Source: Pohlia nutans
Lineage: Eukaryota > Streptophyta > Bryopsida > Bryales > Mniaceae
Assembly (NCBI GenBank): GCA_022496805.1
Contig: CM040087.1
Span: forward strand, 12,784,001-12,848,000
DNA: 64,000 nt
Direction: 5' to 3'
Position numbers and translations under genes: made by a program. Below, piece after piece: positions 52,590-64,000 of the stretch. Numbering within the stretch: position 1 is the first letter of the stretch; every line of letters starts with the position of its first letter. A model generated the notes under the pieces. That model did not search any database. It saw only the letters and a program-made list of their open reading frames with translations, and was not told the DNA's origin.

Positions 52590-53012
52590 TCAATGGAGTG
52601 CCGTTAGTAGACCCGGGAGGGATTTAACGTAGTATCAGCCTGGATCCGATGGAGCTTGGCATGGAGGCAGGCGACGACGAGCGAGGGATCGTTGTTGTAC
52701 CGGAACGCCAGTTCTTGCGGGATTGAATGATCCGGTCTTCCAGGATTCCTCAGTCTTTCTGTTGTCACTCATGGAATGCCTGCATTTCAGGACGGACCAG
52801 ATTACATTCACGGCATTTCGTGCCCCAATCAGCCTGCATTCATGACTAGTGGCGGCATATTCCTCCGTCGCCTTGCTAGTTCATTTGGCTGTCTCTCTCG
52901 CTTCCTCTGTTGTTGCATCGATGAACAGGGAGAATATCGACACTCTAGTAACAGATCCACACTTGACCAGTTGACATTCTCAAATTTAGGAAAAAGGACT
53001 CAATATTTCTTT
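52590..53012. other. Upstream region of SSL, no gene recognised
   Basis: Mixed-composition DNA between two TTAA-type MITEs. A short open frame on the plus strand has no family features. Confidence 0.4.
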
Positions 53013-53242
53013 TTAACCCTTGAAGGATTTAGGGAATAGTAGATACGTTGCCGTATATTTAACATTTGTTATGAGTAGAAAGTTCCAAATTGAGATCCCA
53101 ATAGCTTTTAAGACCATGTAGACATGAATTTTAATTTTACTTTTGATACAATACTCATAGGAGGTGTAGAACCATTCCAAATACAATGAAATACGGTCGT
53201 GTACATTGGCCGGAATGGCCAATCTGGACCTTTAAGGGTTAA
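53013..53242 (-). mobile_element. TTAA-flanked MITE, 230 bp, nearly identical to 41677-41906
   Basis: Inverted copy of 41677-41906 with about two differences. Intact ends. Confidence 0.92.
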
Positions 53243-53611
53243 GGAAAGTGACATGTGTCACGTTTTGATTGATTGGTTGATTGATTTTTCGATCAACATA
53301 TTGAGCTCCGACCCTAAATTCCCCCTCGTTGTTAATGCAAACATTATTCACCCACGGGCCGCATTGTTTGAAAATTTTCATTTTGAGCATCCTAGGGTCT
53401 TTTTTTGGCCAATCATACCAAATTTCAATGGTAAATGCTTCTAAATTTAGATGCTATTTAACAGTTTTAGATGCCTCTAAATTTAGGTATCTAAAACTGT
53501 TTTTGGAAGTTTGACCATACGGATAATTACCAAACATTGTGCTTCTCATTTTCTCTTTTGGATCAAACTTCATCAAAGTTGGAGAAGTAACATTTTAATT
53601 ATAAGATAAAT

Positions 53612-53824
53612 AAAAACTCCAGTCCTCAATTCAGGCCGACGTGAATAAAGTGTCTGTTCGTAATGTCAATGGCCCAGTGTCCACCGGAAAAAAGGCTATT
53701 GGAACAAAAGTACTCATTCCTGTCAAGAATGGACACTTTAGCAACAAGTAACATAATAAAAGTAACCCTGAGCTGCTGTTTGGAAAATAATAATTGGATA
53801 TATTTTGGCTATTCATTCACTATT

Positions 53825-53885
<61 letters not shown>

Positions 53886-54060
53886 TCTTTTATTTTTTGT
53901 ATGTTTCTACTCTGTTGGTATTGATTGGTGGTTTTCTACATGCCTTTTGTGTAAGAGGATTGACCTGACATATTGTATGGAAATGGTGTTTATTGCTTTG
54001 AATGTGTGTTTTATAGAAGTTTCACAAGGATAATGGTTTTTTTACAAGGATAATTTTTTG
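53612..54060. repeat. Dispersed repeat with SINE tail, second copy
   Basis: Shares the SINE 3' segment and downstream sequence with 23595-24200. A long (TA)n tract interrupts it. Confidence 0.6.
53829..53885. repeat. (TA)n microsatellite
   Basis: More than 25 uninterrupted TA units. Open frames reading Tyr-Ile repeats across it are artefacts. Confidence 0.97.
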
Positions 54061-54334
54061 AATGGTGTTTATTGCTTTTAACTGGTTGTTTCATTGAAGG
54101 AGCGTGTGTAGTTCCTCTAGCTCTAGCCGTGATGACTATGAGTGGGTCTACTTTCCACCCTTGCTGAGTGATATTGTTAATTAAGAGTTGATATTTTATG
54201 TCTTTTTGCCAATTGTTTATGGTGAGAATCTATCAATAGTGTAGGTGAATTCAAAAAATTGTTTAATGAGATTGTCTACATGGTTTAGTCATTTTATAAG
54301 ACATCTAGGTTTTGCCCTGACCCCTCTGTCATTT

Positions 54335-54869
54335 CGGGGTTGACTGACAAAACGACCATTTTTTGGTTTTTTCTCTTTTTTTATAGGCTGCCCAAGATGA
54401 AAAAATACTTTTATAAAAAATTAAAAAATATTCTCAAAATAGGAATCAAGTCTACTTTCCAACCCAATTTGAATCATATCAATCCAAGCCAATCTCCATC
54501 GAGGAGAATATTTCAAAAAAAAACACCTCAACATTGTCCTAGTGTTATAAAATTTACTATTTCTTGAAAGTAATTATGTTCTCTCCTCTAAAAATATTGC
54601 CATCAACTGTTTTATAATAGAATGTTTAGTTTTAATTTATCATACCAAATTAAAAATTCTAAAAATAAAATTTGTAATTTTGGTGAATGTTCAAAGATAA
54701 ATGGTTCTAAATTCATTAAATGAGTATTTAAAACATTTTTTTATAGTTTGACTATGTGGATAAATACGAAATGTTGTTCTCTCTTTTGGACCAAACTTCA
54801 TCAAAGTTGCAGAAGTAACATTTTAGAACACATCTAAGTTTTGCCCTTACCCCTTTGACATTTAGGGGT
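54335..54869 (+). mobile_element. TTAA-type MITE, copy of 11568-12112, worn ends
   Basis: The interior matches the 11.6-kb copy. Termini have decayed to GGGGTTGA and TTTAGGGGTGAA. Confidence 0.6.
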
Positions 54870-55576
54870 GAAGAATGTTATGTATATCTCTTATATTAAG
54901 TATAGAGCGTCACAATATCATGTCACTACCCTCTGCCACGATACCATGTCACAAAATCATCCACATTTCACATTCATACCTTTCATTCAATTATTCATTA
55001 TGTTCTCAAATTGTTCTCCATAGTTCCCATGATGTTCTCCAAAGCTTTGCATCACATTTCCTAGTGTTCCTTTCATGTTCCCTTATGTTCCCATCATGTT
55101 TCCTAATGTTCTCAAGTTCTCTTTATATTCCCGAAGTTCCAATGTTCCTTTTATGTTCCCAATTTATTCCCATGTTCCGTTGGTGGGTTGCTATAGGGTG
55201 TATGCTAGTTATGTATATGGATGATTGTGTCCATTTTTCCCTTAGTTACCTGGCTACATTCCAAAAAGAAAAACAAAATTTATGCGCTGCACCTGGCATC
55301 AGTGAGCCCCAAAGAAATGGTCAACATAACTTATATATTCCACCATCTGGATCCACATATCATGGCCCCAATGCAGTCAATAAATTATGGACTATTTTGC
55401 AGATGCTCCTGTCATGAAATGACAAAAAGGAATGTTGTTCAAGGTGTAACATAGTGGCCATCTACCGGTATCAGGTACCCTTCCACTTCCATGGGGTCTG
55501 CCTGGAACTATGCACGATTCATTTTCTATCCAAAGATTTGTTGTGCAATAAGGTAGAGGTACTTTGAATGGTGAAG

Positions 55577-56164
55577 TTAACCCCTAAACGTACCAGGGTG
55601 TCCCTGGAATTGACAATTTGAGAAAAAGCATTATAAACTACTATTTAGAAGAATATTTTGGAATTGATATACAAATGAAAGTTCTAGATTTTGAATTTTA
55701 GATTCCATCCGTACGGTTCGATTCACTAATACAATCACTAATATTTAATTATAAAATTTGAAAGTTAAAATTAAAAATTTCTTCTAAATTCGATTACAAA
55801 CTAAATTTCAATATTTTTTGAGTAAAATTTGTTGGAATGAGTTTGAAATGAGATACTCTTAAATGTGATGATACTTTGAAATTTTTGTGTTTCTTAAATT
55901 TATGACCTCATTTTTCACGATTCCACTTTGAACTAGAGTCAATGCAATTTTGGCTTTGTCAACGACTTGACATACTTCTACATTTGTAATTTTAGAAAAA
56001 TATGTATTGTAGTATGACTAAATCCAACCATTAGATAGGACAACAACTTGGTGAAGAATCTCCAAAAAAATGGATGAGTTTCATCCAAGCATTGATGAGA
56101 ACGTGAGAAGGCTTTGAATCTGTTCGTGATCCAGTTTCTGGACGCTGGGACGTTTAGGGGTTAA
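55577..56164 (+). mobile_element. TTAA-flanked MITE, 588 bp, chain member 1
   Basis: Ends TTAACCCCTAAACGTACC and GGGACGTTTAGGGGTTAA. Clearly homologous to chain member 4 (57275-57878). Confidence 0.9.
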
Positions 56165-56736
56165 CCCCTAAGGTGATTACCTCATTCCCAACTGAATAAG
56201 GGCCTCTTTACACTAGAGGCAAGAAGCTATGAGGAGAGAAATTTTAGCGAATGAGAAATTGGTCTTCTCAGTTTCTAGGCCTCCCATTGGTTGAAATTTC
56301 TCTTCTCACGGCTTCTTGCCTCTAATGTAAAGAGGCCCTAAGAAATACGGATATGAGACATTGATATTATATAGTATTTATTTATTTATTTTAGAGTTAG
56401 GCAAGAAGAAATAGATTCCAACACAAGTTGAAACATAATTTTTGGATGAAGAATGAATTAGTTATAAATTTACAAAGTTGAAGTATGACACATCCCATTC
56501 ACGTCACATAGGTAGAGTTGTTTCTGTCCAAAGAAGATTTGTATTGCACACACTAAAGATGCTTAAACCAACAATAACGAATACATAACCACACTTACAT
56601 ATACTACAACCAACAAGAGAGAACCCATTACCAACGGTAACTCATGGTACAATCAACATCATTGCAGCATTGATTGTGAAAATTGCCCCTAACTGTTGGT
56701 TTAAGGTGCCAGTTGGGAATGGGGTAACCACCTTAA
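56161..56736. mobile_element. TTAA-flanked element, chain member 2
   Basis: Its ends carry a separate inverted repeat, AAGGTGATTACCTCATTCCC and GGGAATGGGGTAACCACCTT, just inside the TTAA. It contains the nested Tourist-like MITE at 56200-56338. Confidence 0.75.
56200..56338. mobile_element. Tourist-like MITE, 139 bp, nested
   Basis: GGGCCTCTTTACACTAGAGG and its inverse, flanked by TAA on both sides (56197-56199 and 56339-56341). PIF/Harbinger signature. Confidence 0.88.
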
Positions 56737-57278
56737 AGGTCCTCACTCCTCTCTAGATTTGGAGAATTTCAAAGATGTCTTATAAAAAGTAACTAAAAGG
56801 GATATTTTTAACTCTTTAAAAGTTGTACAGTATGAATTTTTGATTCTATCCATACCAATAGATCTATGATTGCTGTCAAAAACATTTTTGTATAAAAATT
56901 AAAACTTTAAATTGAAAATTCTTTTGAAACTTGATTATGAATCAGATATTGACAATTTGTACATGAAATTTGTTGTGATTGGTTGAAATGTAATACTCTA
57001 AATGTAGTGATTTTTGGAGATTTTTGGTTGTTTAATTTTATGAGTTAACTTTTCAAGACCTTGAAATCTTCAAAATTTTGGGTAAATCAACATGAAATGA
57101 GGCATAAAACTTTCACAAATCATCCCATTTCTAATCGGATCACACATGTATGAAGCTAACTTCCCATTAAATATATAGTAAAAAATTCTACATTGCAAAA
57201 TGTCAATGACAAATGAGAAATCTGTGATTGATTTTTTTCATTGTCCACTTCCTGGAAGGATGGAAGTTTCAGAGTTAA
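56733..57278 (+). mobile_element. TTAA-flanked MITE, family B, chain member 3
   Basis: Starts TTAAAGGTCCTCACTCC and ends AAGTTTCAGAGTTAA. Interior shared with 28281-28856. Confidence 0.75.
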
Positions 57279-57878
57279 CCCCTAAACGTACCAGGGTGTC
57301 CCTGGAATTGACAATTTGAGAAAAATTATCATAAACTACTATTTAGTCTAAGATTATTTTGGAATTGATATACAAATGAAAGTTCTAGATTTTGAATTTT
57401 AGATTCCATCTGTGTGGTTCGATTTATTAATACTATCACCTATATTTAATTATAAAATTTGAAAGTTAAAATTTGAAATTCCTTCTAAATTTGATTACAA
57501 ACAAAATTTTAATCATTATTTGAATAAATTTTGTTGGAATGAATTTGAAATGAGATACTCTTAAACGTGGTCATTCTTTGAAATTTTTGTGTTTCTTAAA
57601 TCTATGACCTCATTTTTGCAAGGCCACTTTTGAACTACATTCAATGCAATTTTGGCTTGGTCAACAACTTGACATACTTCTACATTTGTAATTTTAGAAA
57701 AATACGTAACCAACTATGACTAAATCCAACCGTTAGATAGGACAACAACTTGATGAAGAATCTCCAAAAAACTGGATGACTTTCATTCAAACATTGATGA
57801 GAACCGAGATGAGAAAGTGAGAAGGATTTGAATTTGTTAGTCGTCCACTTTCTGGACGCTCTGAAGTTTAGGGCTTAA
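57275..57878 (+). mobile_element. TTAA-flanked MITE, 604 bp, chain member 4
   Basis: Starts TTAACCCCTAAACGTACC, ends GAAGTTTAGGGCTTAA. Homologous to chain member 1. Confidence 0.85.
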
Positions 57879-58239
57879 GGGATTTGGTATACTTTTGCTT
57901 ATGCTATAATTAAGTTGTTATTTTAAAATGCACATTTTTGCATAATTTTTTTTGTTCAATGATGAAATTGATGCACATTTTCAAAGAAAAAAGTAAGTTT
58001 AACACCCCTAGTTGTTGCATAAGATTGCCTATAACGAAAACATGAAGTATCGTTCTTGATTGTTTGTATACTCAATTTCATAAATACATGAACTTGAAAA
58101 AGGGTACAATGAAATTGCAATGATTGAATTCACTAAATTTGGACAAGATTTAAAAAAGAAGTTGCTACAATAGGTCCAACTTGCTACATCTAGAGGGGAA
58201 GTCTAGGTTGTCATTCAAGGGCATTCACAGTTCAAGGTG

Positions 58240-58380
58240 CCTCTAGATAGATAGAAACTATGAACCTTTTTCAAAATTGGCGTGAATAAAGTGTCTATTT
58301 ATAATGACAATGACCTAATACCCATTGGACAAAGGCCCATTGTTACCAAACTACTCTCCCCTTGCGAGGATAGACTGGTG
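58240..58380. repeat. SINE 3' fragment
   Basis: TAGATAGATAGAAACTATGA followed by the shared GTGAATAAAGTGTC segment; the tRNA-like head is absent. Confidence 0.65.
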
Positions 58381-58477
58381 CCTCTACCTTCTATGCATTC
58401 AAAATTAGAGGAAAGTTGATTCAAATTGTTTAGTACCATTGTTGATGAAAATGAAAATTTCTATAACAGATCTAAGC

Positions 58478-59185
58478 TTAACCCTTTAACGTCCCAATTC
58501 AACATTATTTTCTAAGATTCGTTAAAAAATGTTTGATGAAAACCAAAAATGGAGTTGATGTACAAAGCAAAGTTGTAAATGGCAATGTGAAGATCAAATC
58601 TATACGGTTGCACTAGTAGAAATCTTGTCTTATGTGACAAGTCTTTAATGACTCAATGTCGGGAATGACATGTCCGTAATGACACAAAGTGGGACTTTGT
58701 GTCATTACGGACATGTCATTCCCGATATTGAGTCATTAAAGACTTGTCACATAAGACAAGATTTCTACTAGTGTTGGATTTACCATATATTTCTTTAATA
58801 TTTTTAAATTAATTTTGCAAGGTTTTTTCTTTAAAATCAATTAAAAATCATGAATTAATGGAATTTATAAAAAAAAACATTGTATTGAAGTTAGAATAAC
58901 ATGCACTACGAGATGGTATAGTTTTCAATATTTGATTCTATTTATTTTGGAAAATCATCTTTATGGTCTCACTTTTTGAACTAAGAATGAAACTTGACAT
59001 AAACCACTTTTGTTATTTTTCCAAAAATCATAATAACCTATTTTGAAGATCCAAGCGGTACAAAGGATAGTAAACTTGCACGAGAACCACGAGAAATTTT
59101 GGTGGATGAAAACTGTTCAATTTGGATGGAATTCTTAAATCTGTTCAGCGTCCACTATATGGACGCTGGCCCCTGAAAGGGTTAA
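58478..59185 (+). mobile_element. TTAA-flanked MITE, family D, with nested hairpin
   Basis: Ends TTAACCCTTTAACGTCCC and CCCCTGAAAGGGTTAA. It is interrupted by the 163-bp CACTA hairpin at 58611-58773. Confidence 0.8.
58611..58773. mobile_element. 163-bp near-perfect palindromic CACTA MITE
   Basis: 80-bp arms starting CACTAGTAGAAATCTTGTCT pair with one mismatch around a 3-base GGG centre. TTG duplications flank it (58608-58610 and 58774-58776). Uninterrupted target sequence ACGGTTGGATT exists near 24741. A transcript would fold into an almost perfect hairpin. Confidence 0.93.
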
Positions 59186-59821
59186 ATGTGAGCATGTTGA
59201 AATCAAGTCACCTCTTCCAAATTGTGAAACCCTCTTCCAATGCAAATTGTGAAACCAACATGACCCTGTACATCTGGATTTAATTAGTACATAACTCGAT
59301 CTTCTACAATTAAAAAACTACGATTTCTCTACTAAAGTCCTTTAAACCCTTCCAAATAGTTTCACTTTATTATTTTTCAATTGTATTTCATTATACTTGG
59401 TCATTTTGCCATTCTGTATGTTCACTTCAGGTTTTGTTACCTTATGTGCAGAGTTTCTTTTTGGGGTGATACAACCTACAAGAGAATCACTATGTGGCAC
59501 TTCCTCCAACATACTGGAAGACATTATGGGTGGTTCTCTTGTAGGTTGTATCTCCCCCGACTCTAAATCTCCCTCTTGACATTAATGCAAGTGGACAAAA
59601 ACTGCCCCCTATTTTATGCATGTAGGGGCACACCTTAAAAAAATAACCCCCTCTTCCAAGGGTTCAAAATTTCCGAGGACGTCCTCGTAAAGTAATTTGA
59701 AGTTATAAGCCCTGAATTTGCAAAACAATTTGCCAAAAAAAGACCCTAGGATGCCCAAAATGAAAACTTCAGAAAATAGGACCCGTGGGTGAATAGTGCT
59801 TGCATTAACATTGAGGGGGAT

Positions 59822-60188
59822 TTAGGCGGCTTCACACTATGGCCGAAGGTCGAGAGGCGGTCGATTTTCACCAATCAAATTGCAAGAAACCATGGATTTG
59901 GCCTCTCGACCCTTCACACTAGAGGCCAAAGTCCAACGGCCGTCCCTCTCCAGAATGCCTTCATGGCAGTACTTTTTGACCATGACGACGGTCTCTCAAA
60001 AGGAAGTTTGGGTTGGATGGGAATGGAAACCCAAACTATGGTTGAGAGGCCATCGATTTCTTTTCACAAAAAATAAAACCTATAATTTTTTGCCTATTTT
60101 TAGTAGATATCTTTGGACTCTCAACAAAGTTTGGACTCTGGATCCCACGGCCTCTCGACTTGGACGGCCATAGTGTGAAGCGGCCCTT
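59822..60188 (+). mobile_element. Tourist-like MITE, uninterrupted copy
   Basis: TTA duplications and GGCGGCTTCACAC / GTGAAGCGGCCC ends. Sister of 40918-41626 without the nested insertion. Confidence 0.88.
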
Positions 60189-63100
60189 AGAGTCGGAGGT
60201 TGTATCTCAAAACAAAAAAAACAGAAAAAAAACCTCTGTTTCTGTGCTTGCAGGCTCCTTGCTGTCTGGAAGGCCTTCAAAAAGTTTTCCATGAATATGC
60301 TGTTGGTATACAGCAGACGGTGGCATTGTCCCATTTGCTCATCTGCATACAGTGACAATGACATGGCAGAAAGCAGCATTGATACTAAATCATGGCGGGA
60401 AATACACTCAAAACTCTTTTTTAATTTTTATCACAATGTGTCACATTCTGGTATCTGCATGGAATATTTGATGTTGTGTATACATGTGCTTACCAAAAAC
60501 CGAATTTCACCAAGCCTTTGAACAAATTACTGTCCAACGAAGGTGATTTTTGAGGATGAAATGCCTTTGATCCCAAATATTCAGTCAAACGGTGAGTGTG
60601 TTTTCCGCAATACCTTCTAAGGTCATATTCGTTTAGTTGGGACTATTCCGATGATTTGGGACTATTTCAGGCTCTATTATGAGCTTCCACGGTAGTTCTG
60701 CAAAGGCTTTGACTCTTTCAAACGTCCTTGTCGAATACATGGTATTCTTCCGTAATGACATATTTGAAGTATTCTTACACCATTTACCATTCCAGGAGTT
60801 CCGAAGCTCGTTTGAAGTAACATATGCACACAACGGAGCTATTGTCAAGTTTCGTGCACGATAGTTGAAGAAAACCATTCCAATGGACCTTGGTTTCAGC
60901 CCGATGGACTGTGGAAAGGCGCAACGTCCCTAATACAATGAATTTTTGTTTTTTAAAACTTCCAGCCACGAACGGTGTACAGGGAATGGATTGGCAATAT
61001 ACATTCTGCAGGGCGTGGAATATGAGGGCGTGGAATATGCACGTGGTCTTCCATGCGTCTCATAGCATGCCCCACCGCAAATGCTACTCGCAAGCGCTAG
61101 TTATTCTGTTTCGGGTATCTAAAACACCTAACAGTGTAAGGGCCACTAGATTCGTGAAGCCATGAAGATATATGGTTTAGGGTACTGGGAGGCCTGAGAA
61201 CCCGTAACACCAAAGAGTAGACATGTGTGCCGAAATCCAGAAGTGCAAGGGACGGAAGAAGAGAAATTATAATCGACAACTTTTTTTATCCGTTCTGGTT
61301 ACAATAACAGAACTGTATAAAGAACCCCCGCATATTGCATGAAGTCCACCTGAAAAGGTGGGTGCACCGCACAATGCATCGGGCCGTTTTCCCACAATTC
61401 AGTTTTCAATTTCAAGAACTCTGTACGAACTTTGACAGAATATGACCGAACTCTTTTTGTGGCACCGTCTAACTTACAATATATCCAAAGGCCGTGCAGT
61501 CAACGATGAACCATGGCCCTTCGATAGGGCTTGTCGCATGTACTGTACAGATGACGGTCCTGTAATGAACAATGAAACTGAAAATCATGGGTTAAATGCT
61601 CCGGGGTTCTACATCAGGACAGTCCATACGCACAATAACTCTGCGATGCTCGTGAACGTTTGTACTCTGGAGGTGCACTTCCGTAGTCAGCAGTGGGCCA
61701 GTGCGGGCACACACACTGCAGCGCACTGTTTGTATGCATGTCCGCAGTGACCTTTTGAAAGACAAATCCTCTGTTCGAGTCCATTGTGTCAGAGTTAACA
61801 AGTCGTAGTTCTTGCGGATACTTCGTCTGAAACTTTATGAACCTAGCACATTAAAACTTTGCATGTAGTGTTTTGCCAACCTACGAAGTCTTCGAACCGG
61901 GCTCCATAGAGGTCGTCCTTTGCAATGCCGACAATTAGATGACCAATTCACACATTATACAGAGCCCAATTAGAACATAGTGCTCATACATCCTTATGGA
62001 TGTCATGCGTGACCTCCCGACACGTACTCGTTTGCACTTGCACTCCATTCATGTGGTATGCGTGGTCACGATGAAGGAGGCAGCAATGGTATAAAAGCTA
62101 AATTCTATCGAGCACGTAACCCGTTTATGTACCAAACTCGCAATATGCATTTAATTCTGAATTTCCGTCATATAGGGACTCTAAAATCAAATATTTGTAT
62201 CGGAGTCTGCACTGACTCTACACCAATTGTAGAGCTGAATGTACTTCGAATATAACGAAAATTCCCCATGTACCCATGAACGTACCACTGCTTTCCATGA
62301 CTGTCAAAGTACATAATGTAGCCTTTAAGATGTATCGATAAACATTTTTCCAATATTAACTTCCATGGAATTGAATGTTTCCAATTAGTCTTGAGTTTGT
62401 ACAATTTTTTTTTTATCGAGCCTTTTTTATCACATTATTGAAGCCTTCCAAACATGTTTAGGGTTTCAAATGTTTTTTTTTTCAAATCCTGCGTCGCCAT
62501 TCCAATGAAGTTTAACCTACAATTTGTTCTCTAAGATTTAGAAACTGAAAAGGTGAACATCATATGTAGTGTAGTGAGCTCCGAACGTTGACCTAAAAAG
62601 CTTCGACAAGCAATAAAATACTTAACATAGTTACGATATTTACAAGATATGAAAGTTGAAGTACAAAATAAACTTGATAAAATTCATTTTTGCAATTTCG
62701 GGTTTTAGCAACACAAGTCATCCGGAACATGAAAAACTGGGTTTCACCAGCAAGCATCCATTATCTGGGTGCGTGGCTGTGTACGGGTTAAACGAATATG
62801 GTATTATAAGCTTTTCACATGAGGCAATTCTAGTCTCCCGTATATACTGCCATGTCAAAGATTTGTATAAAATGTGGGAGTGTACTCCAACCATTCCAAC
62901 CATAAAAATCTACCCAACATATTTCACTTCCTTGTACTTGGAGGCCTTGTCATGAAGAGCCTTTCAACACAATATAATTTTGTATTGTAACTGAGAGAAG
63001 TTTTGAGGCTTTCAATGGCCATCTGGTTGAAGGGTCATCTGTAACTTCGTAAAAGATACAGGGCCTCCACTTTGTTCTTGATCCACCTTTTCGACGCTAG

Positions 63101-63341
63101 CACGAACAGGTATGTTGTGATTGTATTGTAACGGATTATCGTATCGTAATTTTGTATTGTAACTGATCATGTCTTGTGACAGGAATTATACAATAACACA
63201 GTTCCAGACTCCATCAATTCATATGGCAGACGTCTGAATATAAGGAACGTACGCCATAGCCGGAATGTTATAGAACCACATCTTGCCAGATAATACTTTA
63301 GCCATGATCCCCGGGGAGGTGACGCTCAAAATTCTATTAAA
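60189..63341. other. No gene recognised; possible old TE sequence
   Basis: Higher GC and CpG content than the MITE block to the left. Open frames are short, overlapping and without motifs. Segments near 60620 (TCATATTCGTTTAGTTGGGA) and 62150-62270 resemble the foldback at 9680-9823, so degraded relatives of that element are present. Confidence 0.4.
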
Positions 63342-63750
63342 TGTTGTAGGAGAAAACGTGTAGTACATTTGATCCTTTATACCATTTTGTATACCATTGT
63401 TTATACATTTAATTCTTTATACCATTCTTTACTATTGAAGGTTAGATTAGAATGCCAAAGCCTCACACAAACACTTGGAATGCATAGGAAAGAGATGATC
63501 TTTACTCATGGGCTGCCCCTCTTAAGTAGCACACCCAAGGGAGTCCCCTTGGCAAACCATATGGGACATCAGCCCATACTCCACTCCTAGTACACTAGGA
63601 TCAGCCCATATCACTTGGGAGACCCAATTCTCATTATCTCTAACTAGTACCACTTCTCTAGTTGCATGTCTAGCTCATTCGCATCATCTACTCTACCTAA
63701 TGCGCATGGCTATGAGCAACTTCAGCCCACGCAATCATCCGACTTCAACA
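63342..63750 (-). mobile_element. 3' LTR of a Ty1/copia retrotransposon, 409 bp
   Basis: It begins TGTTGTAGGAG and ends CTTCAACA on the plus strand, so both strands read TG...CA with short inverted ends. A purine tract (AAAGTGGGAG on the minus strand) precedes it directly. The five bases before it are TTAAA; the matching duplication would lie beyond the window with the 5' LTR. Confidence 0.85.
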
Positions 63751-64000
63751 CTCCCACTTTGCAAATAGCCAAAGCCTTCGAGCCCAAATGCTATCACTAG
63801 TCTTTGATGTCGATCTCTCGCAAGAGCCTTTGTCAGCACGTCCGCCACCATGTGCTCCGTTGGACAATACTTCAACTCTATCACCTTCATCTCTAACTTC
63901 TCTCGAATGAAGTGATATTGCACATCAATGTGCTTTGTACGTGAGTGATGCGTTGGATTCTTCGCCAATGACATACTCCCTTGGTTGTCACACATGATTG
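63735..64000 (-). CDS. Copia polyprotein, RNase H C-terminus (partial)
   Basis: The frame enters from the right edge and ends at 63735, overlapping the LTR by 16 bp. Motifs CDNQGSMSLAKNP, HSRTKHIDVQYHFIRE and EHMVADVLTKAL are the conserved end of the Ty1/copia RNase H domain, including the Asp of CDNQ and the final Asp of ADVLTKAL. No stop interrupts the visible 86 residues. The rest of the element lies outside the window. Confidence 0.95.
   Translation of the reverse strand, partial: IMCDNQGSMSLAKNPTHHSRTKHIDVQYHFIREKLEMKVIELKYCPTEHMVADVLTKALARDRHQRLVIAFGLEGFGYLQSGSVEVG

Noticed and set aside
53794..54033. Tyr-Ile repeat open frames
   Set aside because: They are translations of the (TA)n microsatellite.
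61442..61750. A 102-residue plus-strand open frame as a gene
   Set aside because: No domain, no splice context, and an overlapping antisense frame of similar length.

Overview
Eukaryotic nuclear DNA from a plant. The evidence is spliced genes with GT-AG introns for plant families (an SGS3/FDM-type XS-domain protein, a DUF707 protein, a strictosidine-synthase-like protein and a plant-type casein kinase 2 alpha), Stowaway- and Tourist-type MITEs, and a Ty1/copia element at the right edge. The DNA is AT-rich and TE-rich between and inside genes. I cannot resolve the lineage. Exon models below were built by hand from splice sites, reading phase and family similarity recalled from memory; no search was run.

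Layout, left to right. 1-3.1 kb: N-terminal two thirds of an ARMH3-like armadillo protein (minus strand, runs off the left edge). 5.0-6.4 kb: XS-domain protein (plus). 7.75-17.4 kb: a 14-exon DUF707 gene (minus) whose introns carry at least five MITEs. 17.4-32.1 kb: intergenic block almost filled with transposons, including a Tc1/mariner element nested in a MITE and a 1.8-kb CACTA element that has captured exons of a CLPTM1-type gene. 32.2-35.8 kb: complete 10-exon casein kinase 2 alpha (minus), with a tRNA-derived SINE with an 11-bp target duplication upstream. 42.1-47.4 kb: a 10-exon, 509-residue gene that I do not recognise (minus). 49.3-52.4 kb: strictosidine-synthase-like gene (minus), with a MITE starting 4 bp from its ATG. 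52.4-63.3 kb: more MITEs, including a chain of four elements joined end to end. 63.3-64 kb: 3' LTR and RNase H end of a copia element.

The strongest theme is a large set of non-autonomous elements whose ends read TTAA-CCCCTAAA...TTTAGGGG-TTAA. About twenty copies in several sequence families occur here. Two copies 11 kb apart differ at only about two of 230 positions, which suggests recent movement. Neighbouring copies share a single TTAA at their junctions, as expected if TTAA is both the target and the duplicated site. No transposase that clearly belongs to them is present. Several nested insertions can be dated relative to each other because an uninterrupted copy of the target sequence is present elsewhere in the window.

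The genes do not form a functional cluster. They are ordinary housekeeping or single-family genes separated, and partly invaded, by transposons. The XS-domain gene belongs to a family acting in small-RNA silencing, but no functional link to the surrounding hairpin-forming elements can be shown from sequence.
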